Below are positions 1 to 9,948 of a stretch of DNA of 64,000 nucleotides, in pieces (the stretch's first letter is position 1; each line of letters opens with the position of its first letter). The translations under genes were made by a program, and so were the position numbers. The stretch spans positions 124,001-188,000 of the forward strand of contig NZ_DF968179.1 of NCBI RefSeq assembly GCF_001192795.1, in the 5' to 3' direction. The stretch is from Flexilinea flocculi (GTDB lineage: Bacteria; Chloroflexota; Anaerolineae; Anaerolineales; Anaerolineaceae). Under the pieces are notes generated by a model, which worked only from the letters and a program-made list of their open reading frames with translations, was not told where the DNA came from and did no database searches.

Positions 1-22
1 CTCCTCATATTTCGAATTGATG
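1..22. repeat. end fragment of the dispersed MITE-like element
   Basis: The first 22 bases end in an ATTTCGAATT-type terminal repeat preceded by a CTCCTCAT stretch. This matches the ends of complete copies such as the one finishing at 11644. The rest of the copy would lie outside the window. Confidence 0.45.
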
Positions 23-98
23 ATATCAACAGATCTGTGATTCGGTTTTCATTTCATGGTGAATTTGTATATTTTTTGAAAGACGGCAAAGAAAATTG

Positions 99-2165
99 AT
101 GAAATCTTTCTGGCATCAGACGACGCTTAAAAAATGGCTTATCCTGGTTGCGATCAGTGTTGTTCTTGAATTTTTTCTCTTTAATATTCGTCATTTTGAG
201 CTGCTGACTTGTAAAAGTGAACCGCAGATATTTTCTTTTAATGCTGAAACTGTACAAATAATCGATGGCCCGGATCAAAAATCTAGTATTCGAATGGTCA
301 TCGATTCCGAGAATAATATTCCGGAGGATCTGAGAAATGTTAAGGTTGAATTCTCAGAACCTGTTCAATCCATTGTATCCGGGAGTGTCTATACCCAAGA
401 AACCGATTTTTTATCCGGCCATGTGCGAGAATTCAAAATTATCCCTGGTGTCCCACACAGCCAATCCATATATCTTTATCCAAGTAATCGTGTAGAAAAA
501 ATCACACTGGATATTTACGATGTAATTCCGCAGACAATACAACTTACAGTCAATCAAAGTCTGCCCATTGAAGTAAATTGGTTTCGTTTGATTTGTATTT
601 TCATGATCCTGACAATTATCGACTTCATCCGCCCGAATTCAGCGTCTTATAAGATTGCGTTACATCTTCAGCATGCCAATCAAAAAGCGATTCTCATTCT
701 GTTGATCGTTTTTCAAATATCTTTATTGTTTTTTTCAGTTTTTACTACATATACGAATTTAAACGAGGCTGTACAAAAGGGCAATATTCGAGAAGAAGAT
801 TATATTTTTAAACAACACTATCAATGGTTAACAGAAGCCCTTTTCCAAAAGTCGTTTTCAGTGTTGAAGGTACCTCCCGAACAATTGACGCAGGTGGATA
901 ATCCCTATGATCCACTGCAGCGGATCGATCAATTTCCGAAATATGAATGGGATATGTCGTATTACAAGAGTAGATATTACGTGTACTTTGGTGTGATTCC
1001 GGTATTCACTTTTTATATGCCTTACACATTACTTTTTCACGCGTATCCGCTGAACGATTTTGCAGTATTGTTCTTCGCAGTAATCAGCATTCTGGGATTT
1101 GCTTATTGTTACACCTGGTTCATCCGCCGTTTTTTCCCTAACATTCCCGCAGCTATTTTTTTCATGGGAATGATGCTCTTTTTGAATTCAACTTTTCTTA
1201 TCTGGTGCGTTCGACGCTCGTTCAGTTATGAGCTGGCACTTGTTTCTGGGGTTTGTTTTTCAATAACCGGATTGTCGTTCATTCTCAGCGCCATGCGAGA
1301 AGACAGAATTCAAAAATGGAAAATAGTTATTGGTTGTTTCCTGATGGCTTGTGCGGTGGGTTGCCGGCCAACTTCAATTCTGGTTTTGTTTTTAATGATT
1401 CCGCTTTTCTTTTTTATTTATATCCATTACTATCGAAATTCTCATGTCGCTGGTTTCTGGAAATTGATATTCATTGCAGCTGTTCCCTGCCTGATTGTCG
1501 GAAGTGGTCTTATTTTTTATAATCAGATGCGATTCGATTCAATTTTTGAATTTGGCAGAACCTATCAATTGAGTACGCAAGAAAGCAGTGCGTATATCAA
1601 TGGACTGCCGATCTCGAGTTTTTTGATTGGAATTATCAATTATGTCTTTGGAAATCCCGGGGTTCTGAAAGATTATTTCCCTTTTCTAAAAGCCGGAAAT
1701 GGTTTGTTTTTCAACTTTTTTGGTACGAAAGAATTTGAAAGTATCTTTCCGGTCAGTGCGGTTTGTCCATTGGCTTATCTGATTCTTTTCTTCCCTGTTT
1801 TTTGGAAAAAAATTTGCAATAAAGGATTCTTATTTTGGTCGTTTCTTCTCGTTCTGATCATCCTGGGATTTGTCCTCTCCGGAATAACTGGAATGATGGT
1901 CGGGACAATACAACGTTATTCTCTTGATTTTTCATGGATGCTCGTTTTGGCATCAATCCTTATCGCTTTCCTCATATGGGAAAACCTGCAGAATTCGTCC
2001 CAGCAAAAAGTTTTCTCCTTCTTCTTTGCAGGTTGCCTGCTGATAAGCGGATTTTATCTATTGCCACTTTTCTGTGGAGAATCATGGATGGGACGCAGTT
2101 GGTTCGAATTTATGAATCCAGTCTTATTTCACAAGATCGGATATTTCTTTGCCTTCTGGTTATAA
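99..2165 (+). CDS. large polytopic membrane protein, GT-C glycosyltransferase-like
   Basis: About 688 residues. One N-terminal membrane segment (about residues 12-28) is followed by a roughly 130-residue extracytoplasmic beta-rich stretch, then ten or more hydrophobic segments to the C-terminus. The layout matches polytopic lipid-linked sugar transferases or flippase-like proteins. A conserved-looking loop, WDMSYYKSRYYVYFG, precedes the main membrane block, as in many uncharacterised Firmicutes and Chloroflexota proteins. No catalytic residues can be assigned with certainty. A TTG at 96 is an alternative start, but ATG at 99 is preferred; no strong ribosome site is visible. It converges on prmA, with a hairpin terminator between them. 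Confidence 0.7.
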   Translation: MKSFWHQTTLKKWLILVAISVVLEFFLFNIRHFELLTCKSEPQIFSFNAETVQIIDGPDQKSSIRMVIDSENNIPEDLRNVKVEFSEPVQSIVSGSVYTQETDFLSGHVREFKIIPGVPHSQSIYLYPSNRVEKITLDIYDVIPQTIQLTVNQSLPIEVNWFRLICIFMILTIIDFIRPNSASYKIALHLQHANQKAILILLIVFQISLLFFSVFTTYTNLNEAVQKGNIREEDYIFKQHYQWLTEALFQKSFSVLKVPPEQLTQVDNPYDPLQRIDQFPKYEWDMSYYKSRYYVYFGVIPVFTFYMPYTLLFHAYPLNDFAVLFFAVISILGFAYCYTWFIRRFFPNIPAAIFFMGMMLFLNSTFLIWCVRRSFSYELALVSGVCFSITGLSFILSAMREDRIQKWKIVIGCFLMACAVGCRPTSILVLFLMIPLFFFIYIHYYRNSHVAGFWKLIFIAAVPCLIVGSGLIFYNQMRFDSIFEFGRTYQLSTQESSAYINGLPISSFLIGIINYVFGNPGVLKDYFPFLKAGNGLFFNFFGTKEFESIFPVSAVCPLAYLILFFPVFWKKICNKGFLFWSFLLVLIILGFVLSGITGMMVGTIQRYSLDFSWMLVLASILIAFLIWENLQNSSQQKVFSFFFAGCLLISGFYLLPLFCGESWMGRSWFEFMNPVLFHKIGYFFAFWL

Positions 2166-2200
2166 CCAAATCTGTATTCCCGAACACGGAGATGATTAAT

Positions 2201-2248
2201 AAAAAATGAGTTGTTTTTTGCGTTAAGCGAAAAACAACTCATTTTTTT
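2201..2248. terminator. bidirectional hairpin terminator
   Basis: A long inverted repeat has arms ATGAGTTGTTTTT and AAAAACAACTCAT, an A-tract before and seven Ts after. It lies between two convergent genes. Its arms resemble the central hairpin of the dispersed element, so it may derive from one. Confidence 0.7.
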
Positions 2249-2274
2249 GATAATCAACCTGCTGGATTTATCGT

Positions 2275-2336
2275 CAGCAATTTAAAATATGGATTAACTT
2301 TTCGAATAAAGAAACCAAATATTTTATTCGAATGTT
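2275..2336 (-). repeat. fragment of the dispersed MITE-like element
   Basis: CAGCAATTTAAAATATGG followed by a TTTTCGAATAAAGAAA stretch matches the left end of the reverse-oriented full copies, such as 46741-46863. It abuts the prmA stop codon. The central hairpin and the other end are missing or displaced. Confidence 0.6.
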
Positions 2337-3266
2337 TTAGATCAATAAATCCGGTTTGCGGAAAGCTAAAGCTACCCAATCATTGATGTGGCGCTGTTCA
2401 ATAAATTGCAGCCCGCAACTTTCTGCGACTTTTCGCACTTTTTCTTCCTGTTCATCCAGAATTCCGCTTAAAAGAATGACGCCGCCCGGTGTTATCAGGT
2501 CAGCCATTCCGCCATCAAAGAGGCGGATGATGATGGGTGCTAAAATATTCGCCAGAACAATCGGCGCTTGTTGAATCGAATACTCGCCAGCTCGAATTTC
2601 CGCCACAGATCCTTTATGAAGTTCCATCCGATCTAAAACGCCATTTCTTTCAGCATTTTCAGAGCTGCTTTGCATCGATTCATCGTCAATATCGACTGCC
2701 AACGCCCGATCCGCTCCGAGTAGCAGTGCCCCAATGGATAGAATTCCAGATCCGCAGCCAATATCAATGACGTGCTTTCCTGGAATCGTATAATCTTCGA
2801 CCATTGCAAGACATAGTTGTGTGGTAGGATGTGTGCCGGTTCCAAAAGCCATGCTCGGATCGATTTTTACCGCGATGCGACCAGGATTTTCATTCGGAAT
2901 CCAGGCTGGCAGAATCAACAATTTCTTACCGATTAGTATCGGCTTGTAGAATTTTTTCCAGGATGCCATCCAATCTTCATCCTGTATATATTTAAATTCC
3001 GGTTCAGGAACCGAAGTGATTTGTCCCAGATGCCATAGGCCTTCCTGAATGCGCTGGCGTTTTTCTTCCATTTCCTGATTTACCGGCAAATATCCGAAGA
3101 CTTTGCACGGACCGAACGGTGTGCCGACATCTTCGGCATCATTATATTCAATTCCACGTTCGACAACAACGCCATTTTCCGCATATCTGGATAAAACTTC
3201 TGCAACAGATTCAGCGATCTCGTCATCGACGATTACACAAATTTCAAGCCAGGATGGTTTATCCAT
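2337..3266 (-). CDS. prmA: ribosomal protein L11 methyltransferase PrmA
   Basis: 309 residues, normal for PrmA, a cytosolic SAM-dependent enzyme that trimethylates ribosomal protein L11. The family substrate-binding stretch [12 protein letters not shown] and the SAM motif [13 protein letters not shown] are both present, followed by an acidic ribose-binding motif (AVDIDD). The ATG overlaps the end of dnaJ by 8 bp, so the two are translationally coupled. dnaJ-prmA is a common order. It is the last gene of the heat-shock operon. Confidence 0.95.
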   Translation of the reverse strand: MDKPSWLEICVIVDDEIAESVAEVLSRYAENGVVVERGIEYNDAEDVGTPFGPCKVFGYLPVNQEMEEKRQRIQEGLWHLGQITSVPEPEFKYIQDEDWMASWKKFYKPILIGKKLLILPAWIPNENPGRIAVKIDPSMAFGTGTHPTTQLCLAMVEDYTIPGKHVIDIGCGSGILSIGALLLGADRALAVDIDDESMQSSSENAERNGVLDRMELHKGSVAEIRAGEYSIQQAPIVLANILAPIIIRLFDGGMADLITPGGVILLSGILDEQEEKVRKVAESCGLQFIEQRHINDWVALAFRKPDLLI

Positions 3267-4401
3267 TAATTGCCTCTTTGATGCGATCCCAAAAACTCTT
3301 ATCCTGTGGTGTTACCTCAGTGCCCAATGTTGTAGATAATTGCTCGAGCAGATCCCGCTGTTCTGCGGTCAACGAGGTGGGTACTACGACATTGAGAATT
3401 ATCTTTTGATCACCGCGGCCGTTTCCGCGCAAATAAGGAACTCCTTTGCCCCTTAGCGTGAATACTTTTCCAGGCTGCGTTCCGGCAGGTATCTTGAGCT
3501 TCTCAGTTCCGTCAATCGTCGGAACAGTAATATCATCGCCGAGAGATGCTTGGGCAATGTTGATGTTTAAATCCAGTTGAATATCAAAATCATGTCGACG
3601 GAAGTATTTGTGCGGGTTCACCCGTACATCTACATATAAATCACCGTTGGGTCCATTGTTTTCTCCAGGTTGGCCTTCACCGGAAAGACGGATGCGAGTT
3701 CCGGTATCGACACCAGCAGGAACTGTTACCACTTTTTTCACGGTTTTCCGCTCCAAACCGCGGCCATGGCACTGCGTACAGGGTGTAGCAATGGTTTCTC
3801 CTTTACCACCACAGGTCGGACAGGCCGAAACCTGAACCATAGATCCAAACATGGTTTGACGATTGGTTTTTATCTCTCCGGTACCATTACAGGAAGAACA
3901 TCGCTGGGGATTGGTTCCGGGTTCTGCACCGGTTCCATGACATCTGGTGCATTTCTCATCTCTTGAAAACAAGATTTCCTTGTCGGCTCCGAAGCAGGCT
4001 TCTTCGAACTGCAATGTAACGGTTGTCTGCAGATCAGCTCCTCGACGCGGGGAATTCCGTTGATGCGATCGAGATCCTCCGAATCCACCAAAGCCGCTGA
4101 AACCACCAAAACCGAATAAATCGCCCAAAATATCCGACAGATCGACAGCGGAATAATCAAAACCATTACCCATCCCGCTGACACCTGCTTTTCCGTAGCG
4201 ATCGTACGCAGCCCTTTTATCCGGATCCGAAAGAACTTGATAGGCTTCGTTAATTTCTTTAAATTTTTCTTCTGCGTCTGGTTCTTTGTTGATATCCGGG
4301 TGATATTTTCTTGCCAGATTGCGGAATGCATTTTTCAATTGATCCGCATCTGCGTTCTTATTCACTCCAAGAATCTCATAATAATCGCGTTCTGATGCCA
4401 T
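3259..4401 (-). CDS. dnaJ: chaperone DnaJ (Hsp40)
   Basis: 380 residues, the full DnaJ length. The N-terminal J domain has the HPD motif at about residue 37 (KYHPDIN). A Gly/Phe-rich linker follows ([13 protein letters not shown]). Next come four CxxCxGxG zinc motifs ([32 protein letters not shown]) and two C-terminal beta domains for client binding. It stimulates the DnaK ATPase and delivers unfolded clients. It is separated from dnaK by 335 bp that contain a MITE-like insertion, so its co-transcription with dnaK is uncertain. Confidence 0.97.
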   Translation of the reverse strand: MASERDYYEILGVNKNADADQLKNAFRNLARKYHPDINKEPDAEEKFKEINEAYQVLSDPDKRAAYDRYGKAGVSGMGNGFDYSAVDLSDILGDLFGFGGFSGFGGFGGSRSHQRNSPRRGADLQTTVTLQFEEACFGADKEILFSRDEKCTRCHGTGAEPGTNPQRCSSCNGTGEIKTNRQTMFGSMVQVSACPTCGGKGETIATPCTQCHGRGLERKTVKKVVTVPAGVDTGTRIRLSGEGQPGENNGPNGDLYVDVRVNPHKYFRRHDFDIQLDLNINIAQASLGDDITVPTIDGTEKLKIPAGTQPGKVFTLRGKGVPYLRGNGRGDQKIILNVVVPTSLTAEQRDLLEQLSTTLGTEVTPQDKSFWDRIKEAING

Positions 4402-4538
4402 TAATTTTCGCTGCCACCTGTCTTATAAAATGAAAAAATTGAAAAAATTATCGGACGTTTCAGAAAACATTTTTTGGAAAATTTGTCGCTAAAATCGCTC
4501 AAAACGTTTGTTATTTCTTTTCAACTTTTAATAATAAC

Positions 4539-4712
4539 TCACTGTATCAGGTACTATTACCGTAATTCGAAATAAGGATTGACTTTTTGAATAAAGAAAG
4601 AAAATTTGTTGTTCTTACAATTTTGCGCTTTGCGCAAAACCGTAAGAACAACAATGGGTTCTTTTCAGATTTCGAATCACATGTACTATTATAAAAGAGC
4701 CTGATACAGTGA
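4539..4712 (-). repeat. dnaK-downstream stem-loop split by an insertion
   Basis: Two 13-bp arms, TCACTGTATCAGG (4539-4551) and CCTGATACAGTGA (4700-4712), are exact inverse complements, just after the dnaK stop. Removing the insertion and one 9-bp direct repeat brings them to a 13-bp stem with a 16-base loop. The ancestral site therefore looks like a terminator or mRNA-processing hairpin between dnaK and dnaJ. Confidence 0.75.
4560..4682 (-). mobile_element. complete MITE-like element with 9-bp target repeat
   Basis: A 123-bp copy with terminal repeats CCGTAATTCGAAAT and (inverse) ATGTGATTCGAAAT. It is flanked by perfect direct repeats GTACTATTA at 4551-4559 and 4683-4691. The central hairpin arms TTGTTGTTCTTAC and GTAAGAACAACAA enclose a TTTTGCGC/GCGCAAAA inner stem. 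It is inserted in the loop of the stem-loop downstream of dnaK. It carries no coding sequence. Confidence 0.85.
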
Positions 4713-4736
4713 TTGAAATATCAAATCTTTGTTTTA

Positions 4737-6656
4737 TTACATGCTGCGGAATTCACCATCCACAACATCGTCATTGCCGCCGCCTGGATTCTGAGAATTC
4801 CCGGAATCTCCGGAAGCTCCAGATGCTCCTGTTGTGTTCGGTCCAGCGCCTGGCTGCTGTTGGTACATTGAACTGCCCAACTGTTGCAGCAATGTATTCA
4901 ACTCCTCTGTCTTGGCTTTCATGCCTTCAAAATCAGTTCCATTCAACATGCCTTTTAACTCATTTGCTTTCGCTTCGACATTGGATTTAATATCAGCCGG
5001 AATTTTGTCACCATAATCGGCGACCATCTTCTCAACGGTGTAGACAGCATTATCCGCATTATTGCGAATTTCAATGCCTTCCTTCCGTTTACGGTCTTCT
5101 TCAGCATGAGCCTCAGCTTCTTTTTTCATTTTTTCAACTTCTTTGTCTGAGAGGCCTGATGAAGCAGTGATCGTGATGTTTTGGCTGCGATTGGTTGCTT
5201 TATCTACAGCTGTGACTTTCAGAATACCATTTGCGTCAATATCAAACGTCACTTCAATCTGCGGCACACCGCGCCGAGCTGGCGGAATTCCATCCAGGAT
5301 GAACTTACCCAGGCTCTTGTTGTCAGCAGCCATCGGACGTTCGCCTTGCAGAACATGAATCTCAACGGATGTCTGAGAATCTGCCGCAGTGGAGTAAATT
5401 TGGCTTTTCTTCGCCGGAATGGTTGTATTTCGTTCAATCATCGGCGTGGCTACTCCGCCCATGGTTTCGACGGATAATGTCAGCGGGGTAACATCGAGCA
5501 AAAGAATATCGTTGACTTCACCGCCTAACACGCCGGCCTGAATGGCTGCACCGACTGCGACGACTTCGTCTGGATTTACACTTTTATTGGGCTCTTTGCC
5601 GAATTCGCGGCGAACAGCTTCCTGAACGGCAGGCATACGGGTCATACCGCCGACCAACACAACTTCATTTATATCACTGGTCTTCAAGCCCGCATCCCGA
5701 AGTGCGTTACGTACCGGTTCCAAACTGCGTGAGATCAGATCCGATGTTAATTGTTCGATTTTTGCTCTTGTCAATGTCAACACCAGATGTTTCGGCCCGG
5801 TTGCATCAGCCGTGATATATGGCAGGTTAATCTCAGTCTGCATGGTTGTTGACAGTTCAATTTTTGCTTTTTCAGCGGCTTCTTTCAATCGCTGCAATGC
5901 CTGGCGATCCTGACGCAAATCCATTTGATTGCTTTTCTTGAATTCATCAATCAGATAATCCATGATACGCTGATCAAAATCATCACCGCCCAGGAATGTA
6001 TCACCGGATGTCGAACGAACCTGAAATACGCCGTCACCAACGTCCAAAATCGAGATATCAAATGTACCGCCGCCCAGGTCATAGACAGCAATCAATTCGT
6101 TCGCTTTCTTATCCAAACCGTAAGCCAGAGAGGACGCGGTCGGTTCATTAATGATGCGCAGCACTTCAAGACCTGCAATCTTTCCAGCATCTTTGGTAGC
6201 ATTTCGCTGGCTATCATTAAAATACGCAGGTACGGTAATCACTGCTTGAGTAATTTTTTCTCCTAAATAAGCTTCCGCGTCGGCTTTTAACTTTGCGAGA
6301 ATCATGGCAGATATTTCCGGAGCAGAGTATTCTTTTCCGTCCAGAATAACACGAACGTCGCCATTCGGGGCTTTTGTAACCTTATAGGGTACGCGGCTGA
6401 TTGTGCGCTGAACTTCCGGATCATCAAATTTGCGGCCCATAAAACGTTTAATCGAGAAAATTGTGTTTTCAGGATTGGTGATTGCCTGATTGCGTGCGAC
6501 ACGCCCAACCAGTCGTTCATGATTCTTATTTACCGCAACAACCGATGGACAAGTTCGTTCGCCTTCGGCAGTTGGAATCACAGTCGGTTCACCGCCAACC
6601 ATGACAGACATTGCAGAGTTTGTAGTACCTAAATCAATACCAAGAATTTTTCCCAT
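4737..6656 (-). CDS. dnaK: molecular chaperone DnaK (Hsp70)
   Basis: 639 residues, the full Hsp70 length. The nucleotide-binding domain begins [10 protein letters not shown] and carries the phosphate-2 motif [10 protein letters not shown]. The linker leads into the substrate-binding domain, which opens with [14 protein letters not shown]. The C-terminal lid ends in a Gly/Asn-rich tail and DDVVDGEF. It is an ATP-dependent cytosolic chaperone acting with DnaJ and GrpE. It follows grpE by 8 bp and belongs to the CIRCE/HrcA-controlled operon. Confidence 0.98.
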   Translation of the reverse strand: MGKILGIDLGTTNSAMSVMVGGEPTVIPTAEGERTCPSVVAVNKNHERLVGRVARNQAITNPENTIFSIKRFMGRKFDDPEVQRTISRVPYKVTKAPNGDVRVILDGKEYSAPEISAMILAKLKADAEAYLGEKITQAVITVPAYFNDSQRNATKDAGKIAGLEVLRIINEPTASSLAYGLDKKANELIAVYDLGGGTFDISILDVGDGVFQVRSTSGDTFLGGDDFDQRIMDYLIDEFKKSNQMDLRQDRQALQRLKEAAEKAKIELSTTMQTEINLPYITADATGPKHLVLTLTRAKIEQLTSDLISRSLEPVRNALRDAGLKTSDINEVVLVGGMTRMPAVQEAVRREFGKEPNKSVNPDEVVAVGAAIQAGVLGGEVNDILLLDVTPLTLSVETMGGVATPMIERNTTIPAKKSQIYSTAADSQTSVEIHVLQGERPMAADNKSLGKFILDGIPPARRGVPQIEVTFDIDANGILKVTAVDKATNRSQNITITASSGLSDKEVEKMKKEAEAHAEEDRKRKEGIEIRNNADNAVYTVEKMVADYGDKIPADIKSNVEAKANELKGMLNGTDFEGMKAKTEELNTLLQQLGSSMYQQQPGAGPNTTGASGASGDSGNSQNPGGGNDDVVDGEFRSM

Positions 6657-6664
6657 TTTGTCTC

Positions 6665-7291
6665 CTATTGAGCTACGCGGACCAACGCGGGGCGGATCAC
6701 ACGGTCTCCTAATTTATATCCACTTTGAATAACTTCAATAATTTTTCCTGATTCAACATCACTATGTTCTTCATACGATATAGCCTGATGCAGATTCGGA
6801 TCAAATTCATTACCTTCGCATTCCATTTTTTCCAAACCTTCATTTTCAAAAATAGAATGAAGCTTCCTGGCAATCAGTTCAATCCCCTCAACCCAGGAAT
6901 TATCTTCAGGGTGATTTTGCGGTTTATTGCGGATTGCCAAATCCAAATCATCCATTATCACCAGGTATTTTTTTAATAATTCAGCCTTATAATTTTGACC
7001 GTTTTGCGTTTGTTCCCGTTCGATTCGTTTTTTGTAATTTATAAAATCTGCCCGTTCTCTTTGCCAGGATTCCAGATTTTCCTGTTCCTTTTTCCTTGCT
7101 TTTTCGAGATTGTTCTTCAACTCATCAACTTCAGATTTGGTTAATAGCAGCACTTCTTCGCTGCCGTTTTCGGTTTCCGGTTGATTCTCCTGATCCTTTC
7201 CCGAATTTACTGGCTCAACATTTTCTTGATGATCCGATTTCTTTTCTTTTTTTGGTTCTTTATCGTCGATCCCTTTTTCTTTTTTTGCCAT
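6665..7291 (-). CDS. grpE: nucleotide exchange factor GrpE
   Basis: 208 residues. A Lys/Glu-rich N-terminus is followed by a long coiled coil (about residues 50-110). The compact C-terminal beta domain has the family pattern around [11 protein letters not shown] and the ending [18 protein letters not shown]. GrpE releases ADP from DnaK. It lies 8 bp before dnaK and about 50 bp after hrcA, within one operon. Confidence 0.96.
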   Translation of the reverse strand: MAKKEKGIDDKEPKKEKKSDHQENVEPVNSGKDQENQPETENGSEEVLLLTKSEVDELKNNLEKARKKEQENLESWQRERADFINYKKRIEREQTQNGQNYKAELLKKYLVIMDDLDLAIRNKPQNHPEDNSWVEGIELIARKLHSIFENEGLEKMECEGNEFDPNLHQAISYEEHSDVESGKIIEVIQSGYKLGDRVIRPALVRVAQ

Positions 7292-7343
7292 AGCCTTTCA
7301 CCTTATTGTGTATTTTTAATACATCCCGAGTTCATCATTTTTT

Positions 7344-8393
7344 CTATTCTGCCAAAGCATCAGAAACCAGATCACTGAGCAGTCCGGCAACAAACCGGAC
7401 GGTCGGGATATTTCTGCTGTACGGCATTCTCATCGGTCCTAACACTCCGATTGTGCCTGTCACGATTCCTGGCATCCCATATCTGGCAAGCACGAGTGAA
7501 CAATTGCGGAAATTCTCCAATGTTCCTTCTCCGCCAATCAAGACTTGAATACCGCCAATTTTTTGTTCCAATGTTGTCCGCGAAAGAAAGCTCTGCAGCG
7601 CGGGTTTTTCTTCCAGAATTTTTAATGCTCTCCTGGCATCTTCGGATTCTGCAAATTCAGGTTCTGCAAGAACATTACTGAGTCCATCTGTAAAGACTTC
7701 TCCTGCTTGCATTGCGTCTGTTTCATACATCGCGTTTAGAACATTTTTCAGGATCGTATCAATCATGTCCGATTTGTTTTGATCTTTCGAAATTTCGCCA
7801 TGAATCTGTTCTGTGGTCAAACCCTTATATTTGAAATTAATGGCATTCGAAATCGCAATCAATTGCTCTTGTGTGATCTGTTCTTCCACATTAAAGAATC
7901 GCTGCTGCATCTGGCCACCTATTAATACGAGGACCATTAAAACTTGTTTTCCAGCGATGGATACCAATGCCAGATGTTTTAACTTAGTTCGCTGTGGCAG
8001 TGGAGCAGAGACAAGAGAAACGGCATGTGATAAAGACGCCAATATCGATGCGGACAACTTCATCCAGCCATCGATTCCCTGTTCCTGTTGTGTCTGATAA
8101 AACTGATGTTCTATCATTCTGCGCGTTGCTTCAGAAAGTTCCTGTGTTCGCATGAGAACTCCCACAAAGTAACGATAACCCAATTCGGTAGGTATTCTTC
8201 CTGCAGAGGTATGCGGTTGACGCAGGAAATTCATTTCAGTGAGCAAGGCAAGTTCATTCCGGACGGTAGCCGGACTCATTTCAAGCTGAAACTGGTTAAC
8301 CAGATTTTTTGACCCGACAGGTTGAGCTGTTCGGGTGTATTCATGGATCACCAGACTCAGAATAAATTTTTGCCTTTCACTTAAATTTTCCAT
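7344..8393 (-). CDS. hrcA: heat-inducible transcription repressor HrcA
   Basis: 349 residues from the ATG at 8393, normal for HrcA. The N-terminal winged helix begins NLSERQKFILSLVIHEY and includes the family stretch PATVRNELALL. The C-terminal part has the typical GGEGTLENF and GVLGPMRMPY motifs. It represses this operon by binding CIRCE, with activity depending on GroEL in the family. The open frame extends upstream to 8471, but that start would place CIRCE inside the gene. The ATG at 8393 has a GAGG ribosome site just after CIRCE and is preferred. Confidence 0.96.
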   Translation of the reverse strand: MENLSERQKFILSLVIHEYTRTAQPVGSKNLVNQFQLEMSPATVRNELALLTEMNFLRQPHTSAGRIPTELGYRYFVGVLMRTQELSEATRRMIEHQFYQTQQEQGIDGWMKLSASILASLSHAVSLVSAPLPQRTKLKHLALVSIAGKQVLMVLVLIGGQMQQRFFNVEEQITQEQLIAISNAINFKYKGLTTEQIHGEISKDQNKSDMIDTILKNVLNAMYETDAMQAGEVFTDGLSNVLAEPEFAESEDARRALKILEEKPALQSFLSRTTLEQKIGGIQVLIGGEGTLENFRNCSLVLARYGMPGIVTGTIGVLGPMRMPYSRNIPTVRFVAGLLSDLVSDALAE

Positions 8394-8404
8394 TTTTCCT
8401 CGTG

Positions 8405-8431
8405 TTAGCACTCTCGTTATCAGAGTGCTAA
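8405..8431 (-). promoter_or_regulatory. CIRCE operator (HrcA binding site)
   Basis: Perfect consensus: TTAGCACTC, a nine-base spacer, then GAGTGCTAA. It sits between the promoter and the hrcA ribosome site, where bound HrcA would block the operon. This makes hrcA autoregulated together with grpE and dnaK. Confidence 0.97.
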
Positions 8432-8442
8432 AATCTTTCATA

Positions 8443-8471
8443 ATATTACCACGCCAAAAAAAAGAGGTCAA
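8443..8471 (-). promoter_or_regulatory. sigma70-type promoter of the hrcA operon
   Basis: On the minus strand the -35 box TTGACC (8466-8471) is separated by exactly 17 bases from the -10 box TAATAT (8443-8448). CIRCE follows at the expected transcription start. Confidence 0.85.
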
Positions 8472-8585
8472 GTTTTCCAGAAGTTTTCTTACAAAACATT
8501 AACAAAATGAAAAGCAGAAAAAATTGCGTCTGAATTTGAAATAAAGCACCATTTCATAAAAACCGGAGGATAAATTTTCATGGAT

Positions 8586-8631
8586 AAAAAAAACAAGGCG
8601 ATCGAATTACTGAATGAAATTCAATCGCCTT
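8586..8631 (-). terminator. intrinsic terminator after or between genes
   Basis: The stem AAGGCGAT/ATCGCCTT, with further pairing inside, is followed on the minus strand by a run of eight Ts. It lies between the hrcA promoter and the 3' end of the dehydrogenase gene. Its T-tract side lies away from the dehydrogenase stop at 8653, so it would end that gene's transcript. Confidence 0.7.
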
Positions 8632-8652
8632 GCCGATGTTTTTTTATAAATT

Positions 8653-9948
8653 TTATAAACGCCAGAAGAGAGATCCGGATGGGAGCAATTGGGGATTGAT
8701 TGTATTTTTGGTGTCGACAATCACCGGATGGGATGCCATCCTGGTAATTCCCTGAACAGGATCGAATGCTTCATATAATCTGTTGAGAATCAATAACGCA
8801 TCTGCATCCTGGACTGCTTCTTTATAGGATTCAACTTTAAAAGAATAATGACTGCTGACATTGCAGTCATAGGCAGCAACAGTAGCTCCGGATTCTATCA
8901 GTTTCATGCAAATCTCAACTGCGGGACTCAGCCGATCGTCCGGCGAAAAATCTTTCATTGCCAGACCAACAACTGCAATTTTACAGTGACTCAGTTCCTT
9001 ACCGATTTGGCGAAGCAAGTCACTAGTTTTTTCACAGATCCATTGAGGAAGTTGGTCGTTTTGTTTTCTTGCCAACGCTAATAAAGGGAGCCGTAAACCC
9101 AATTCCTGCGCTCTGGCGTTCAGGTAGTGAAACGCGTTGGGAATACAGTAGCCGCCGACACCGGGACCCGGATTCAGGATATTGACGCGCTTATGTGTGT
9201 TAGCCAATTGAATCACTTCAAAAATATTCAAACCTGCAGCTTCCGAAAAACGAGCAAATTCTTGAGCAATCGCGATATTGGCATCACGCTGTAAGTTTTC
9301 AAGTACCTTGGAAGTTTCAACAGCGGTTGGCGAATCCGAAATAATAATTTCCGCTTTGGAGTTAATCTGAATAATTTCCGCTGCTTTTAGCTGACTGGTT
9401 TTATCTAAAGCGCCAATTAAGGTTGGCATCGTTTCAAATTCTTCAAATGCTTTTCCTTCCGCAATTCTTTCAGGAACATATGCGAGAAAAATATCCTCTC
9501 CGGTTTTGAATCCCGAAATTTTTTCCAGCAAGGATTTACAGCGATTTTCTGTAGTCCCCGGCACAACGGTGCTGCGGATCAGCACCAGACTTCCTTTAGT
9601 GATGTTTTCTGCGATCGTCTGACAGGCAGCATCAAAATAATCATAAAAAGGGAGACCGTCATGAACCGGTATGCCTACTGTGAGGATAATAGTGTCAGCC
9701 TGTTGTACCGCCGAAGCGCCATCCGAAGTAATGCGATAGGACCCATTTTCCAATTGTTCTTTTAATACACTCTGAATATTTAAGCCCTGATATTTTTCTG
9801 TCTGATGCGTTTTGCCTTGAGCAAGATTGCTGCACAGGTTTGAATCACTATCAACTCCAATCACGTTGCAGCCATGAATTGCGAAACTCAGTGACAAAGG
9901 CAGTCCGACATATCCCTGGCCAAATATGGTTATGGTTTTCTTCATCAT
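8653..9948 (-). CDS. UDP-sugar 6-dehydrogenase (UDP-ManNAc/GlcNAc type)
   Basis: 431 residues. An N-terminal Rossmann domain begins ITIFGQGYVGLPLSLSFA. The central dimerisation helix carries the catalytic-lysine motif ETSKVLEN (Lys214). The catalytic cysteine lies in GGYCIP (Cys268), and a C-terminal UDP-binding domain follows. These enzymes oxidise the C6 hydroxyl of a UDP-sugar with two NAD to make a uronic acid for surface polysaccharides. The family (WecC/TviB-like) is clear; the exact sugar is not. No nearby epimerase identifies the substrate. Confidence 0.88.
   Translation of the reverse strand: MMKKTITIFGQGYVGLPLSLSFAIHGCNVIGVDSDSNLCSNLAQGKTHQTEKYQGLNIQSVLKEQLENGSYRITSDGASAVQQADTIILTVGIPVHDGLPFYDYFDAACQTIAENITKGSLVLIRSTVVPGTTENRCKSLLEKISGFKTGEDIFLAYVPERIAEGKAFEEFETMPTLIGALDKTSQLKAAEIIQINSKAEIIISDSPTAVETSKVLENLQRDANIAIAQEFARFSEAAGLNIFEVIQLANTHKRVNILNPGPGVGGYCIPNAFHYLNARAQELGLRLPLLALARKQNDQLPQWICEKTSDLLRQIGKELSHCKIAVVGLAMKDFSPDDRLSPAVEICMKLIESGATVAAYDCNVSSHYSFKVESYKEAVQDADALLILNRLYEAFDPVQGITRMASHPVIVDTKNTINPQLLPSGSLFWRL

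Noticed and set aside
7344-8471. Longer hrcA start at 8471
   Set aside because: It would put the CIRCE operator and -10 box inside the coding sequence. The ATG at 8393 has a ribosome site and the family length.
8580-8699. A 39-codon plus-strand frame with a GGAGG site upstream
   Set aside because: It runs across the terminator hairpin at 8586-8631 and into the end of the opposite gene. It has no family resemblance.
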